Shown piece after piece: positions 1 to 6,942 of a DNA stretch of 13,471 nt. Position 1 is the first letter of the stretch, and every line of letters starts with the position of its first letter. Under the pieces are notes generated by a model. The model was not told where the DNA came from, did no database searches, and saw nothing but the letters and a program-made list of their open reading frames with translations. The DNA is taken from positions 1 through 13,471 of the forward strand of contig DFBK01000098.1 of NCBI GenBank assembly GCA_002366595.1, in the 5' to 3' direction. A program made the translations under genes and the position numbers. This stretch comes from Anaerolineales bacterium UBA3082 (GTDB lineage: Bacteria; Chloroflexota; Anaerolineae; UBA7937).

Positions 1-260
1 ATGGCCCAGGAGAGGGACAACCTTCCCGCGGGCAGGGGGCGGTTGCGCTTGGTGGGGTGAAGTCGGTCCCGCTCGATGTCCGTCAGGTCGTTTATCAGGT
101 AGACCGCGCTGGAGAGAAGACAAAAGAGAGCGAAAGCAGCGATGGTTTTTCCCAAGAGTACCGAGTTGAACAGTTTTAGGTCGAAGACTAAGGCGGCGAA
201 GAGGAAGACGTTTTTCGTCCACTGCTTGGGCCGCATGGAGATGATGAGTTCTTTCAGCAT
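1..260 (-). CDS. UbiA-family prenyltransferase, probably decaprenyl-phosphate phosphoribosyltransferase (5' part only)
   Basis: About 86 N-terminal residues are present; the rest lies beyond the left edge. The protein starts MLKELIISMRPKQWTKNVF, and RPKQWTKN is characteristic of the UbiA branch that moves phosphoribose onto decaprenyl phosphate, the first step towards decaprenylphosphoryl-arabinose. A hydrophobic segment (about residues 18-30) and a second one precede INDLTDIERDRLHPTKRNRP, which holds the Asp-rich NDxxDxxxD motif that binds Mg and the prenyl pyrophosphate or phosphate. The enzyme is an integral membrane protein. The ATG at 260 has a GGGAG Shine-Dalgarno about 10 nt upstream and a good promoter (290-318). 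It is divergent from tlyA. The family is secure; the exact substrate is inferred from RPKQWTKN and the motif spacing. Confidence 0.85.
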   Translation of the reverse strand, partial: MLKELIISMRPKQWTKNVFLFAALVFDLKLFNSVLLGKTIAAFALFCLLSSAVYLINDLTDIERDRLHPTKRNRPLPAGRLSLSWA

Positions 261-289
261 GGTTTCTACTCCCAGGGGTAACGTGCTAG

Positions 290-318
290 ATAATACCTTA
301 TTCTCGCATCCTCGTCAA
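290..318 (-). promoter_or_regulatory. sigma70-type promoter for the UbiA-family gene
   Basis: On the minus strand TTGACG (-35, 313-318) is followed by a 17-nt spacer and TATTAT (-10, 290-295). Each hexamer matches consensus at 5 of 6 positions. The predicted transcription start is near 283, giving a leader of about 23 nt that contains the GGGAG ribosome-binding site. No equally clear promoter is visible for tlyA on the other strand. Confidence 0.6.
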
Positions 319-338
319 CCTTTATCTTGGGGCTAATC

Positions 339-1145
339 ATGGCCAAGAGACGTCTGGATACCTTACTAGTGGAGCGGGGGTTAGTCGAGAGCCAGGAGAG
401 GGCCCAGAGCCTCATCTTGGCCGGAAAAGTCAAGGTCGATGGACAGGTGGCCTATAAGGCGGGGGAAAAGGTGCCCGCTGAGGTAGAGGTCACTCTGGAG
501 GAGGCTCCTCCCTATGTCAGCAGAGGGGGCCTCAAGTTGAAGGAGGCCCTGAGCCGCTTCCAGTTAGATCTATCAGGGCTTATCTGCGCCGATGTGGGGG
601 CCTCCACCGGGGGCTTCACCGATTGCCTCTTGCAGCACGGGGCGGCCAAGGTCTATGCCATCGATGTCGGCTATGGGCAATTGGCCTGGGAGTTGCGCCA
701 GGATCCCAGAGTTGTAGTCTTAGAGCGGACGAATATCAGATATTTGGAAAGCCTACCTGAGCCTATCGATCTGGCTACCATCGACGTCTCCTTCATATCG
801 TTGGGGTTGGTTTTGCCGCCGGTGGTAAGCCTTTTGAAACCCGAGGGTCAGATCATCGCCCTGGTCAAGCCTCAATTCGAGGCCGGACGGGAGCAGGTGG
901 GGAAGGGGGGCGTGGTGAAAGACCCAGAGGTTCATCGGCAAGTTCTCCAGAAGGTGGCAAGGGTAGCCCAGGATCTGGGGCTGCGAGTTCTGGGGCTCAT
1001 CCCCTCGCCTCTTTTGGGGCCAGCGGGTAACGTGGAGTTTTTCATGCATTTGAGCAAGGGTGGAAAATGGGTTACTGTTGATGTGGAGCGGGCTGTTGAA
1101 GAAAGCCTCTCCCAGGCAACGAACTACTCTGGACGGATATCTTAA
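339..1145 (+). CDS. tlyA: TlyA-family rRNA (cytidine-2'-O)-methyltransferase
   Basis: The protein has 268 residues, the usual length for TlyA. Residues 1-60 form an S4 RNA-binding domain (RLDTLLVERGLVESQERAQ, AGKVKVDG). After the SRGGLKLKEAL linker comes an FtsJ/RrmJ-like Rossmann methyltransferase with the SAM loop ADVGASTGGF (about 84-93), DVSFISL, and LVKPQFEAGRE carrying the catalytic Lys. Mycobacterial TlyA 2'-O-methylates a cytidine in 16S and one in 23S rRNA, which sensitises the ribosome to capreomycin; the older name is haemolysin A. I chose the ATG at 339, with GGGG about 7 nt upstream, because MAKRRLDTLL is the normal N-terminus; a TTG at 327 would only add four residues. The following DUF401 gene begins at or before the stop codon, so the two are probably cotranscribed. 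Confidence 0.92.
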   Translation: MAKRRLDTLLVERGLVESQERAQSLILAGKVKVDGQVAYKAGEKVPAEVEVTLEEAPPYVSRGGLKLKEALSRFQLDLSGLICADVGASTGGFTDCLLQHGAAKVYAIDVGYGQLAWELRQDPRVVVLERTNIRYLESLPEPIDLATIDVSFISLGLVLPPVVSLLKPEGQIIALVKPQFEAGREQVGKGGVVKDPEVHRQVLQKVARVAQDLGLRVLGLIPSPLLGPAGNVEFFMHLSKGGKWVTVDVERAVEESLSQATNYSGRIS

Positions 1146-1146
1146 T

Positions 1147-2349
1147 TTGATTCAGGCTATCGGTCTCCTCGTTTCCTTGGCCTTAATAGTCATCGCGGTT
1201 ATGAAGCGCGTCCACTATGGCCTAGCGCTGCTGATCGGCACGGTCACGTTAGGTCTCTTCTCTGGACTATCCCCTCAACAGTTTGCAGATGTCTTTTCGT
1301 CGGCTTTGACGGATATAACCACATTGGATCTGATATTGATTGTATCCTTAATCCCTATACTCGCACACTGCATGAAAGAGACTGGGATGTTGGATAACCT
1401 AATCAAGAGCGTTAAGGGCGTACTCTCAAGTCGCGCTGTTTTGATGTTCCTACCGGCGGTGATGGGAGCGTTACCCATGCCTGGAGGTGCCCTCCTCTCG
1501 GCTCCATTGATAGACGATGAGGCCAAGCGGCTGAACCTGAGTGGAGAGGAAACAGGTTTCATAAACGTCTGGTTTAGACACTGGATCTTCTTTATCTATC
1601 CACTTTCATCATCATTGATACTCGCAGCGAGTTTGACGGGTGTTAGTCTCTACTCCCTGATTATAATACAGTTTATTCCCCTCCTCCTTTACTTGCTCCT
1701 GGGCTATCTTGTTTCGATCCGTAAGATCGAGGATGACAGAGAAAGCGAAAAGCATAGAGACGCGAAGACCATCCTATCAATCCTCGTGAATATGTCGCCT
1801 ATCGTTCTGGTGGTCTTGTTGAACATCATTGGGGTGGATATGGCGGCAGCCCTGGCGATCGGAGTGGCCTTTGTCCTGGTGATGAATAGGGTCAAGCCTC
1901 GGATAGCCGCTCTATTATTGAGGCGAGGCTTCGATTGGAGGCTTCCCTTCGCCATAATCGGCGTCATGTGCTTCCGATATATGATGGAGACTTCAGGAGC
2001 GGTCTCCACCGTTCTACCTTATATTGAGGCCACAGGGTTGCCGACAACCCTCCTCCTAATCGCCATAGCCTGGACCGTAGGCCTTGCCACAGCCATGCCG
2101 ACGGCGGGAATCGGCATAATCATCCCCATGGCAATGGTGATGGCTGGGAACCTCACCCCGATCCTGACCAGCGTCATATACCTAACGATGATCTTCTCCT
2201 ACCTCATATCACCGATGCACCTCTGCCTGATCCTTACAGTTGAGTACTACAAAACCCGACTGCACACCGTCTATCAGAGGCTGATCCCCACCGCTGTGGC
2301 CGCTTACTTAGCATTCCTAGCCTTCGCCTTAATCATCCAAGAGTGGTGA
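1147..2349 (+). CDS. DUF401 family integral membrane protein
   Basis: A protein of about 400 residues with 10 or more hydrophobic segments and the highly conserved segment GALPMPGGALLSAPLIDDE, typical of DUF401 proteins (putative transporters related to the ion-transporter superfamily, found in archaea and some bacteria). The substrate is unknown. The second half repeats the helix-rich pattern and has a Pro/Gly/Met-rich helix near ATAMPTAGIGIIIPMAMVM. The start is uncertain. The reading frame is open back to a GTG at 1060 and an ATG at 1081, which would overlap tlyA by up to 86 bp, but the first membrane segment begins at LNLIQAIGLL. A TTG at 1147, one base after the tlyA stop, has GGACGG 10 nt upstream, and I prefer it. 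Codon use is more AT-rich (many ATA and TTG) than in tlyA or lepA, hinting at a different origin. Confidence 0.8.
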   Translation: MIQAIGLLVSLALIVIAVMKRVHYGLALLIGTVTLGLFSGLSPQQFADVFSSALTDITTLDLILIVSLIPILAHCMKETGMLDNLIKSVKGVLSSRAVLMFLPAVMGALPMPGGALLSAPLIDDEAKRLNLSGEETGFINVWFRHWIFFIYPLSSSLILAASLTGVSLYSLIIIQFIPLLLYLLLGYLVSIRKIEDDRESEKHRDAKTILSILVNMSPIVLVVLLNIIGVDMAAALAIGVAFVLVMNRVKPRIAALLLRRGFDWRLPFAIIGVMCFRYMMETSGAVSTVLPYIEATGLPTTLLLIAIAWTVGLATAMPTAGIGIIIPMAMVMAGNLTPILTSVIYLTMIFSYLISPMHLCLILTVEYYKTRLHTVYQRLIPTAVAAYLAFLAFALIIQEW

Positions 2350-2422
2350 ACGTTTGACTGTGAGTTATACTGATGAGTAATAGGTGATCTTTCAGTTGCA
2401 GAAGGTTCAAGGTAGTTGAGGG

Positions 2423-4225
2423 ATGGATCAGTCTCACATCCGTAATTTTTGCATCATCGCCCATATAGACCATGGCAAGTCCACTCTCGCCGACCGCCTC
2501 CTAGAGCGGACGGGGACCATCTCTCCTCGGGAGATGACAGAGCAGGTGTTGGACCAGATGGACCTAGAAAGGGAGAGGGGGGTGACCATCAAGGCCTCCG
2601 CCGTGCGGATGATCTATGGGGCCCGGGATGGGGAGAACTACGAACTGAACCTCATCGATACCCCAGGCCATGTGGATTTCACTTATGAGGTCTCCCGAGC
2701 CCTCGCTGCTTGCGAAGGGGCCATCTTGGTGGTCGATGCTGCTCAGGGGGTCCAGGCTCAGACGGTGGCTAACCTCTACATGGCCCTGGGGCACGGCCTA
2801 CTCATCGTACCCGTAGCCAACAAGATCGATCTCCCCACCGCTGACCCTGAGGGGGTGGCCCAGGAGATGGAGGCTCTTTTGGCCGTCCCCGCCGAGGAGG
2901 TGATACGCACCTCGGCCAAGGAGGGGATCGGCACCGACGAGGTCTTAGAGGCGGTGGTGAGCCGCATCTCTCCCCCGAGCGGAAAACGCGAAGCGCCGCT
3001 TCGAGCCCTCATCTTTGATTCCCACTATGACCCTTACAAGGGGGTGGTGGCCTATGTGCGGGTGGTCGATGGGAGGCTGATGAAGAGCCGAAAGTTGGTC
3101 CTCATCTCCAACCAGAGGGAACTGGAGCCTTTAGAGGTGGGCATCTTCAGACCGACCATGTCTCCTATTGCTACTCTCGAAGCCGGAGAGGTGGGGTACG
3201 TGGCTACGGGGCTCAAGAGGGTGGGCGACTGCTCGGTAGGAGACACCATAACCGAGGCGGAGCATCCCGCTTCCGAGCCCTTGCCCGGCTATCGACCAGT
3301 CAAGCCTATGGTCTTTGCTGGCCTCTACCCCATCGAGGGGGAGGATTACCACCTGCTCAAAGACGCTTTAGAGAAACTCCGCCTCAACGACGCCTCTCTA
3401 CTCTATGAACCCGAGGACTCGCAGGCTTTGGGCTTTGGTTTCCGCGGTGGCTTTTTGGGCCTCTTTCATATGGAAATCGTCCAGGAGAGGCTAGAGAGGG
3501 AGTATGGCCTTGACCTTTTGACCACCGCCCCCAGCGTGGAGTACCACGTGCTCACCCGACAAGGGGAGATGAAGTTGGTGGATAGCCCAGCCGATATGCC
3601 TCCGGCGGGTGAAGTCGCGGAGATCCAAGAGCCCTGGATGGAGATCAGCATCTTCACCCCCGCCGATTATATCGGCCCCATTATGGAACTGGTCACCTCT
3701 CGTCGAGGGGAGTTCGAGCGGATGGAGTACCTGGATCGGGAGCGGGTTCTGCTCAAATATCAGATGCCCCTCTCGGAGGTGATCATCGACTTCTACGACC
3801 AGTTGAAGTCCAAGAGCCGGGGTTACGCCTCTTTGGACTATGTCTTCTCTGGCTATCGGCCAGGGGATATGGTCAAACTGGAGATCATGGTCAATCAACA
3901 GCCGGTGGATGCGCTGTCGGTCATCGTCCACCGGGACCAGGCCTACGCTAAGGGGAACGCCCTGGTCAAAAAGTTGAAGGAACTTATCCCTCGGCAACTA
4001 TTCGCTGTCCCCATCCAGGCGGCCATCGGGAACCGGGTCATCGCCCGCCAGACGGTGAGAGCCCTGCGGAAGAATGTCCTAGCCAAATGCTACGGGGGCG
4101 ATGTGACCCGCAAGCGGAAACTCCTGGAGCGGCAGCGGGAGGGGAAGAAGCGCTTAAAGAGGATCGGCCAGGTGGAGATACCCCAGGAGGCCTTCATGGC
4201 CATCCTCAAGTTGTCTAGCGACTAG
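2423..4225 (+). CDS. lepA: Elongation factor 4 (LepA), ribosomal back-translocase GTPase
   Basis: A full-length 600-residue LepA. The GTPase domain shows G1 AHIDHGKST (13-21), a T within ERGVTIKAS (switch I), G3 DTPGHVDF (79-86), G4 NKID (133-136) and G5 SAKEG. The EF-G-like domains follow, then the LepA-specific C-terminal domain ending in YGGDVTRKRKLLERQREGKKRLK and the VEIPQEAFMAILK tail. LepA is a cytosolic ribosome-associated GTPase that acts on stalled or mis-translocated ribosomes and in 30S biogenesis. The ATG is placed by MDQSHIRNFCIIAHIDHGKST. AAGG about 10 nt upstream and GAGGG directly upstream are possible Shine-Dalgarno sites. The 73-bp gap after the DUF401 gene contains a TTGACT (2354-2359) with a TAATAG 18 nt further on, at best a weak promoter. 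Confidence 0.97.
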   Translation: MDQSHIRNFCIIAHIDHGKSTLADRLLERTGTISPREMTEQVLDQMDLERERGVTIKASAVRMIYGARDGENYELNLIDTPGHVDFTYEVSRALAACEGAILVVDAAQGVQAQTVANLYMALGHGLLIVPVANKIDLPTADPEGVAQEMEALLAVPAEEVIRTSAKEGIGTDEVLEAVVSRISPPSGKREAPLRALIFDSHYDPYKGVVAYVRVVDGRLMKSRKLVLISNQRELEPLEVGIFRPTMSPIATLEAGEVGYVATGLKRVGDCSVGDTITEAEHPASEPLPGYRPVKPMVFAGLYPIEGEDYHLLKDALEKLRLNDASLLYEPEDSQALGFGFRGGFLGLFHMEIVQERLEREYGLDLLTTAPSVEYHVLTRQGEMKLVDSPADMPPAGEVAEIQEPWMEISIFTPADYIGPIMELVTSRRGEFERMEYLDRERVLLKYQMPLSEVIIDFYDQLKSKSRGYASLDYVFSGYRPGDMVKLEIMVNQQPVDALSVIVHRDQAYAKGNALVKKLKELIPRQLFAVPIQAAIGNRVIARQTVRALRKNVLAKCYGGDVTRKRKLLERQREGKKRLKRIGQVEIPQEAFMAILKLSSD

Positions 4226-4327
4226 CAAGGGAGGAACCATCCCGCTAGGCGAAGGCATGAACCCGAATTCTCTTTGACCTTGCTGATTCCCTAGATTCAA
4301 GCGCTCAGACACTCGCTCGGAGGTTCC

Positions 4328-5515
4328 TTGAATAACCGTCCATCCCCCAACCAGGCGGAGGCCCCCTTCTCTTATCCCCTCTCCTTCTACCTCATCATGG
4401 CCTCCACTTTCCTTTTCTTCTTCAGTATGCACCTCCTCATCACCCCTCTCCCCTTGTACATCAAGGAGGTGGGAGGCGAGCCCTCGCAGATCGGCTTGGT
4501 GATGGGGATGTTTGCCCTTACCGCAGTCCTCTCCCGCCCCCTCGTGGGACGGCTGGTGGATACTTGGGGGCGAAAGCCGGTGATGATGGTGGGAAGCGTT
4601 ATCTTCATATTTGCGCCGCTCCTCTACATCGTGGCTTGCTCCCTCCCCGCTCTCTTCTTGGTCCGTATGTTCCATGGCCTAGGGATAGCCGCCTTCACCA
4701 CCGCTTATACCACCCTGGCTAGTGAGTTAGTGCCCCCGCCTCGACGGGGGGAGGCTCTAGGCCTGGTGGGGGTTGCCGGTCCCTTATCGATCATGGTGGC
4801 TCCACCCCTGGGGGCCACCCTTCTCTCTAGACTCGATTTTTCCCTCCTTTTCTGCCTGGCCGCCTTGGTGGCTGCATTTAGCCTCTTGACGGCGGTGCCC
4901 ATCCGCGAAGCACCTCGGGTCTCAAACTCCCAGAAAGGGCTTGGTTTCCTGGCTACCCTCCGGGAGAGGCCCGTTTGGGTGTCTTGTCTCTTGGCCGTGA
5001 CTGCGGGGCTGACCTATGGCTCCGTCTATACCTTCTTGCCTCTCTTTGGCGTGGAGAGGGGGATAGCCAACGTGGGGCTCTTCTTCACCGCCTACGGCTT
5101 GATGACCATCATTGTGCGGATGCCCTTGGGGCGTCTGTCGGACAGGGTAGGACGGATAGCGGTCATCGTCCCGGCGGCGGTGCTCTTGTCCCTGGCCCTG
5201 GCTGGGCTGAAGGTGGTGGAAGGTACGGGGTTATTGATAGTAGTGGCTATCCTCTACGGCTTGGGGCTGAGTGGGGCAGGGACGGCCCTCACCGCCCTGA
5301 TAGTTGACCACACCTCTCCGGAGGTGAGGGGGATGGCCGTGGGGCTCTTGTTTGGCGGTTACGACCTGGGGATAGGGTTGGGAGGCGCGGCCATGGGCCC
5401 CGTGGCCGCGACAGTGGGATACGGGGGGATGTACCTACTCCTGGGGTTCATCGCCCTGGTGGGGGTAGCGGCCTTCGTGGGGCTGATGGGTGGGCATCCC
5501 GAAGACAGGGTGTAG
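4328..5515 (+). CDS. Major facilitator superfamily (MFS) transporter
   Basis: A 395-residue protein with about 12 membrane helices in two six-helix halves. MFS motif A appears after helix 2 as GRLVDTWGRKPVM, with its degenerate repeat GRLSDRVGRIAVI in the second half. RMFHGLGIAAFTTAYTTLASELVPPPRRGEALG is the typical helix 4-5 stretch. The arrangement fits a 12-helix proton-coupled exporter, for example of drugs or sugars, but no substrate can be read from the sequence. The TTG at 4328 has GGAGG only 4 nt upstream; it is preferred to the ATG at 4397 because that ATG would cut into helix 1 (SFYLIMASTFLFFF). The stop codon TAG (5513-5515) lies inside the GTAG foot of a REP element. It is separated from lepA by 102 bp. 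Confidence 0.88.
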   Translation: MNNRPSPNQAEAPFSYPLSFYLIMASTFLFFFSMHLLITPLPLYIKEVGGEPSQIGLVMGMFALTAVLSRPLVGRLVDTWGRKPVMMVGSVIFIFAPLLYIVACSLPALFLVRMFHGLGIAAFTTAYTTLASELVPPPRRGEALGLVGVAGPLSIMVAPPLGATLLSRLDFSLLFCLAALVAAFSLLTAVPIREAPRVSNSQKGLGFLATLRERPVWVSCLLAVTAGLTYGSVYTFLPLFGVERGIANVGLFFTAYGLMTIIVRMPLGRLSDRVGRIAVIVPAAVLLSLALAGLKVVEGTGLLIVVAILYGLGLSGAGTALTALIVDHTSPEVRGMAVGLLFGGYDLGIGLGGAAMGPVAATVGYGGMYLLLGFIALVGVAAFVGLMGGHPEDRV

Positions 5516-5566
5516 GGGTGGGGCTTGCCTGTCCTGAGCCAAGTCGAAGGGTCCCCGCCCTCTTAC
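5512..5566. repeat. REP-like palindrome downstream of the transposase gene
   Basis: A GTAG foot (5512-5515) is followed by the stem arm GGGTGGGG (5516-5523), a loop containing CCTGAGCCAAGTCGAAGG, and CCCCGCCC (5553-5560). The T in the left arm faces a G, so pairing is kept by a wobble. It closes with TTAC (5563-5566) instead of CTAC and lacks the second hairpin seen in related copies. Its left foot supplies the TAG stop of the MFS gene and its right end supplies the TAA stop of the transposase gene. Confidence 0.85.
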
Positions 5567-6045
5567 AATGGCAAGGGATCAGGGGTGCCGCTATAGGGGT
5601 AGTCTTCTGATCTTTCTACCAGGCCCTTGCGAACAGGATTGTTAAGGATGTACTCTACTATTTCCGTTAAAATCTCTTCCCTCCTGACTATGTGGTCGTA
5701 GAAACTCCTTTGCATTAGCCTCCCCGAATAGCCGTGATTCCAAAGAAGGGGTGTGATTTTGCTGTTGATCCCTCCGATAAGTCGGGTGATTGGTATGCCC
5801 GATTGATTGGGGCTACATAGAAGGTGATAGTGGTCGGGCATGAGGCAGTAGGCGAAGATAGAATGACCTAGCCGGTCCCGTTCCTCCAGAAAGCATCGGA
5901 CAATAGCCTGGTTGAGGTCGGACTGCACGAATAGTTGTTTCTCTCCTCTGGTGCAGGCGGTGACAAAGACGACGATATTTGGGGTTGCATAATCGAAATC
6001 CTTTAGTCTGGTTGGGCGGCGCTGTGGCAAGAGAGGTTTATCCAT
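5563..6045 (-). CDS. REP-associated tyrosine transposase (RAYT, Y1_Tnp/HUH family)
   Basis: A 160-residue HUH-superfamily single-strand endonuclease. The metal-binding HxH is in YCLMPDHYHLL (His72, His74) and the nucleophilic Tyr132 is in EIVEYILNNPVRKGLV, the standard RAYT signature. The N-terminus RRPTRLKDFDYATPNIVVFVTACT is also typical. RAYTs are relatives of IS200/IS605 TnpA that bind and cleave REP palindromes, recognising the GTAG tetranucleotide at the hairpin foot, and are thought to spread REPs. Here the gene lies between two GTAG-footed REPs, the 5' one only 11 bp upstream of the ATG and the 3' one overlapping the stop. I chose the ATG at 6045; the frame stays open further upstream but runs into the REP. 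Catalytic residues look intact, so the protein could be active. Confidence 0.9.
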   Translation of the reverse strand: MDKPLLPQRRPTRLKDFDYATPNIVVFVTACTRGEKQLFVQSDLNQAIVRCFLEERDRLGHSIFAYCLMPDHYHLLCSPNQSGIPITRLIGGINSKITPLLWNHGYSGRLMQRSFYDHIVRREEILTEIVEYILNNPVRKGLVERSEDYPYSGTPDPLPL

Positions 6046-6056
6046 GCCATTTTTCC

Positions 6057-6133
6057 GTAGGGGCGGGGCTTGCCCCCGCCCGTTACAGGGCTTATGCATC
6101 ACCCTTTCGGGAGCCCACAAGGGGCTCCCCTAC
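6057..6133. repeat. Two-hairpin REP pair upstream of the RAYT gene
   Basis: GTAG (6057-6060) and CTAC (6130-6133) bracket two hairpins. Hairpin 1 is GGGCGGGG (6061-6068), loop CTTGC, CCCCGCCC (6074-6081). Hairpin 2 is GGGAGCCC (6109-6116), a 5-nt loop, GGGCTCCC (6122-6129). The inverted arrangement resembles the paired REPs (BIMEs) of enterobacteria. Unlike the copies at 5512 and 6864, the first loop lacks the 24-bp insert with CCTGAGCGAAGTCGAAGG. Confidence 0.85.
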
Positions 6134-6178
6134 ATCCTTTTTTCTATTATCTTGCGTTCTTCTTCGGTGATGGCTGTG
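6134..6178 (-). pseudogene. Type IIG C-terminal tail remnant, out of frame
   Basis: Read on the minus strand in the frame ending at the TAG of the REP foot, this encodes AITEEERKIIEKRM-stop. It is almost identical to the end of the large restriction-modification protein (DITEEERKIIEGRM-stop). The DNA at 6125-6172 matches 6934-6981 at about 42 of 48 positions without gaps, including a 21-bp identical core (6152-6172 and 6961-6981). It overlaps the last codons of the accessory gene (6147-6806) in another frame. A GTAG follows at 6179-6182. Confidence 0.7.
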
Positions 6179-6806
6179 GTAGTCGAAAAACATGGTAAAT
6201 GAACTCGCGTATACGCTTTGGCTCATCTTTATCTTTGAGAGGGTTGTCCTTCCAGAACCTTGTAGGGTCAGGGGGCCTTTCGTACTCAATCAGGGGCTGG
6301 GTGCCATATGAGGGGAAAATCTCCTTTAACGTTACTTTGCCTTCTGCTTCTATAACCTTAAGATGTGCATAGTCGATTGGGAAATCTAGGCTCTTCTCAT
6401 TTAGCCACAAGTACATATCAGTTAGCAGAGCCCTGGTATCTTCGATATGAGCTTGGATTTGCTCATCCGACACGGAGCTAGCGAAACAGTGCCAGAGTTG
6501 GACATAATCAAACCCCAATCGGAGAAGAGCTAAAGTCTGGTCAAGGCCTTCATAGTAGGCCACATCGGCTGTATGTGAAATGTACTTTATTTCGAGCGCC
6601 AACAGTTGTTTCCAAAGCCTATAGTAAAGCAATACGTCTATTTCTGGCCGTACGGGAGGTGGTTTACCTTTGAAATGCTCCTCCCAATAGTCTCCAAAGC
6701 CCATACGTGCGAGGGCGGTGTTGGCTGTAACAAACTTGTATTGGTTGTATTCTCTTTCCAAAGCGTTGTAGTGACCCAGCAATTTCGCGAGTTGCTTTTC
6801 GTTCAC
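6147..6806 (-). CDS. Uncharacterised restriction-associated protein with a possible PD-(D/E)XK nuclease core
   Basis: A 219-residue soluble protein that I do not recognise by name. Residues 53-74 read RPEIDVLL then LALEIKY: Glu55/Asp57, then Glu72-x-Lys74 15 residues later, followed by a helix with Gln90 (GLDQTLALLRLGFDYVQLW). This spacing and strand-helix-strand order fit a PD-(D/E)XK nuclease core; the assignment is inferred from pattern only. The GTG start has GGAGAGG 4 nt upstream. The gene follows the type IIG gene on the same strand, with a REP and a second tail remnant between them; without that unit it would start 12 bp after the restriction gene's stop, as in a tight operon. Its last ten or so residues (PQPSPKKNAR) look foreign because a REP-linked unit reads out of frame there, so the native C-terminus may be lost. 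Confidence 0.7.
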   Translation of the reverse strand: MNEKQLAKLLGHYNALEREYNQYKFVTANTALARMGFGDYWEEHFKGKPPPVRPEIDVLLYYRLWKQLLALEIKYISHTADVAYYEGLDQTLALLRLGFDYVQLWHCFASSVSDEQIQAHIEDTRALLTDMYLWLNEKSLDFPIDYAHLKVIEAEGKVTLKEIFPSYGTQPLIEYERPPDPTRFWKDNPLKDKDEPKRIREFIYHVFRLPQPSPKKNAR

Positions 6807-6818
6807 AGATCCTCTCCG

Positions 6819-6863
6819 CTAACCCCTCTCAATTATTTCCGGTTCTTTGTCAGTGATGCCATT
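6819..6863 (-). pseudogene. Second, displaced C-terminal tail of the type IIG gene
   Basis: Directly after the REP at 6864-6942 the minus strand encodes NGITDKEPEIIERG-stop, which aligns with the actual end DITEEERKIIEGRM of the restriction gene (shared IT, E, IIE). The CTAC of the REP end supplies the Tyr codon that precedes it, just as CTAC precedes the present tail at 6984-6987. The TAG at 6819-6821 lies 12 bp before the accessory gene's GTG. I read it as the original 3' end of the restriction gene, displaced by the REP unit. Confidence 0.65.
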
Positions 6864-6942
6864 GTAGGGGCGGGGCTTGCCTGTCCTGAGCGAAGTCGAA
6901 GGGTCCCCGCCCGATGCGGGAGGCCACGAGGGCCTCCCCTAC
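6864..6942. repeat. Two-hairpin REP pair at the end of the restriction gene
   Basis: GTAG (6864-6867) and CTAC (6939-6942) bracket two hairpins. Hairpin 1 is GGGCGGGG (6868-6875) and CCCCGCCC (6905-6912), with a 29-nt loop holding CCTGAGCGAAGTCGAAGG. Hairpin 2 is GGGAGGCC (6918-6925), loop ACGAG, GGCCTCCC (6931-6938). The CTA at 6939-6941 is, on the minus strand, the TAG stop of the restriction gene. With the adjoining tail sequence up to 6983 it forms a unit of exactly 120 bp between two GTAG sites. Confidence 0.88.

Noticed and set aside
3491..3997. 168-codon minus-strand frame inside lepA
   Set aside because: Shadow of a GC-rich conserved gene; no domain signal and no ribosome-binding site.
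4154..4675. 173-codon minus-strand frame over the lepA-MFS junction
   Set aside because: The His/Glu/Gly-rich translation is typical of antisense reading of hydrophobic membrane-protein codons.
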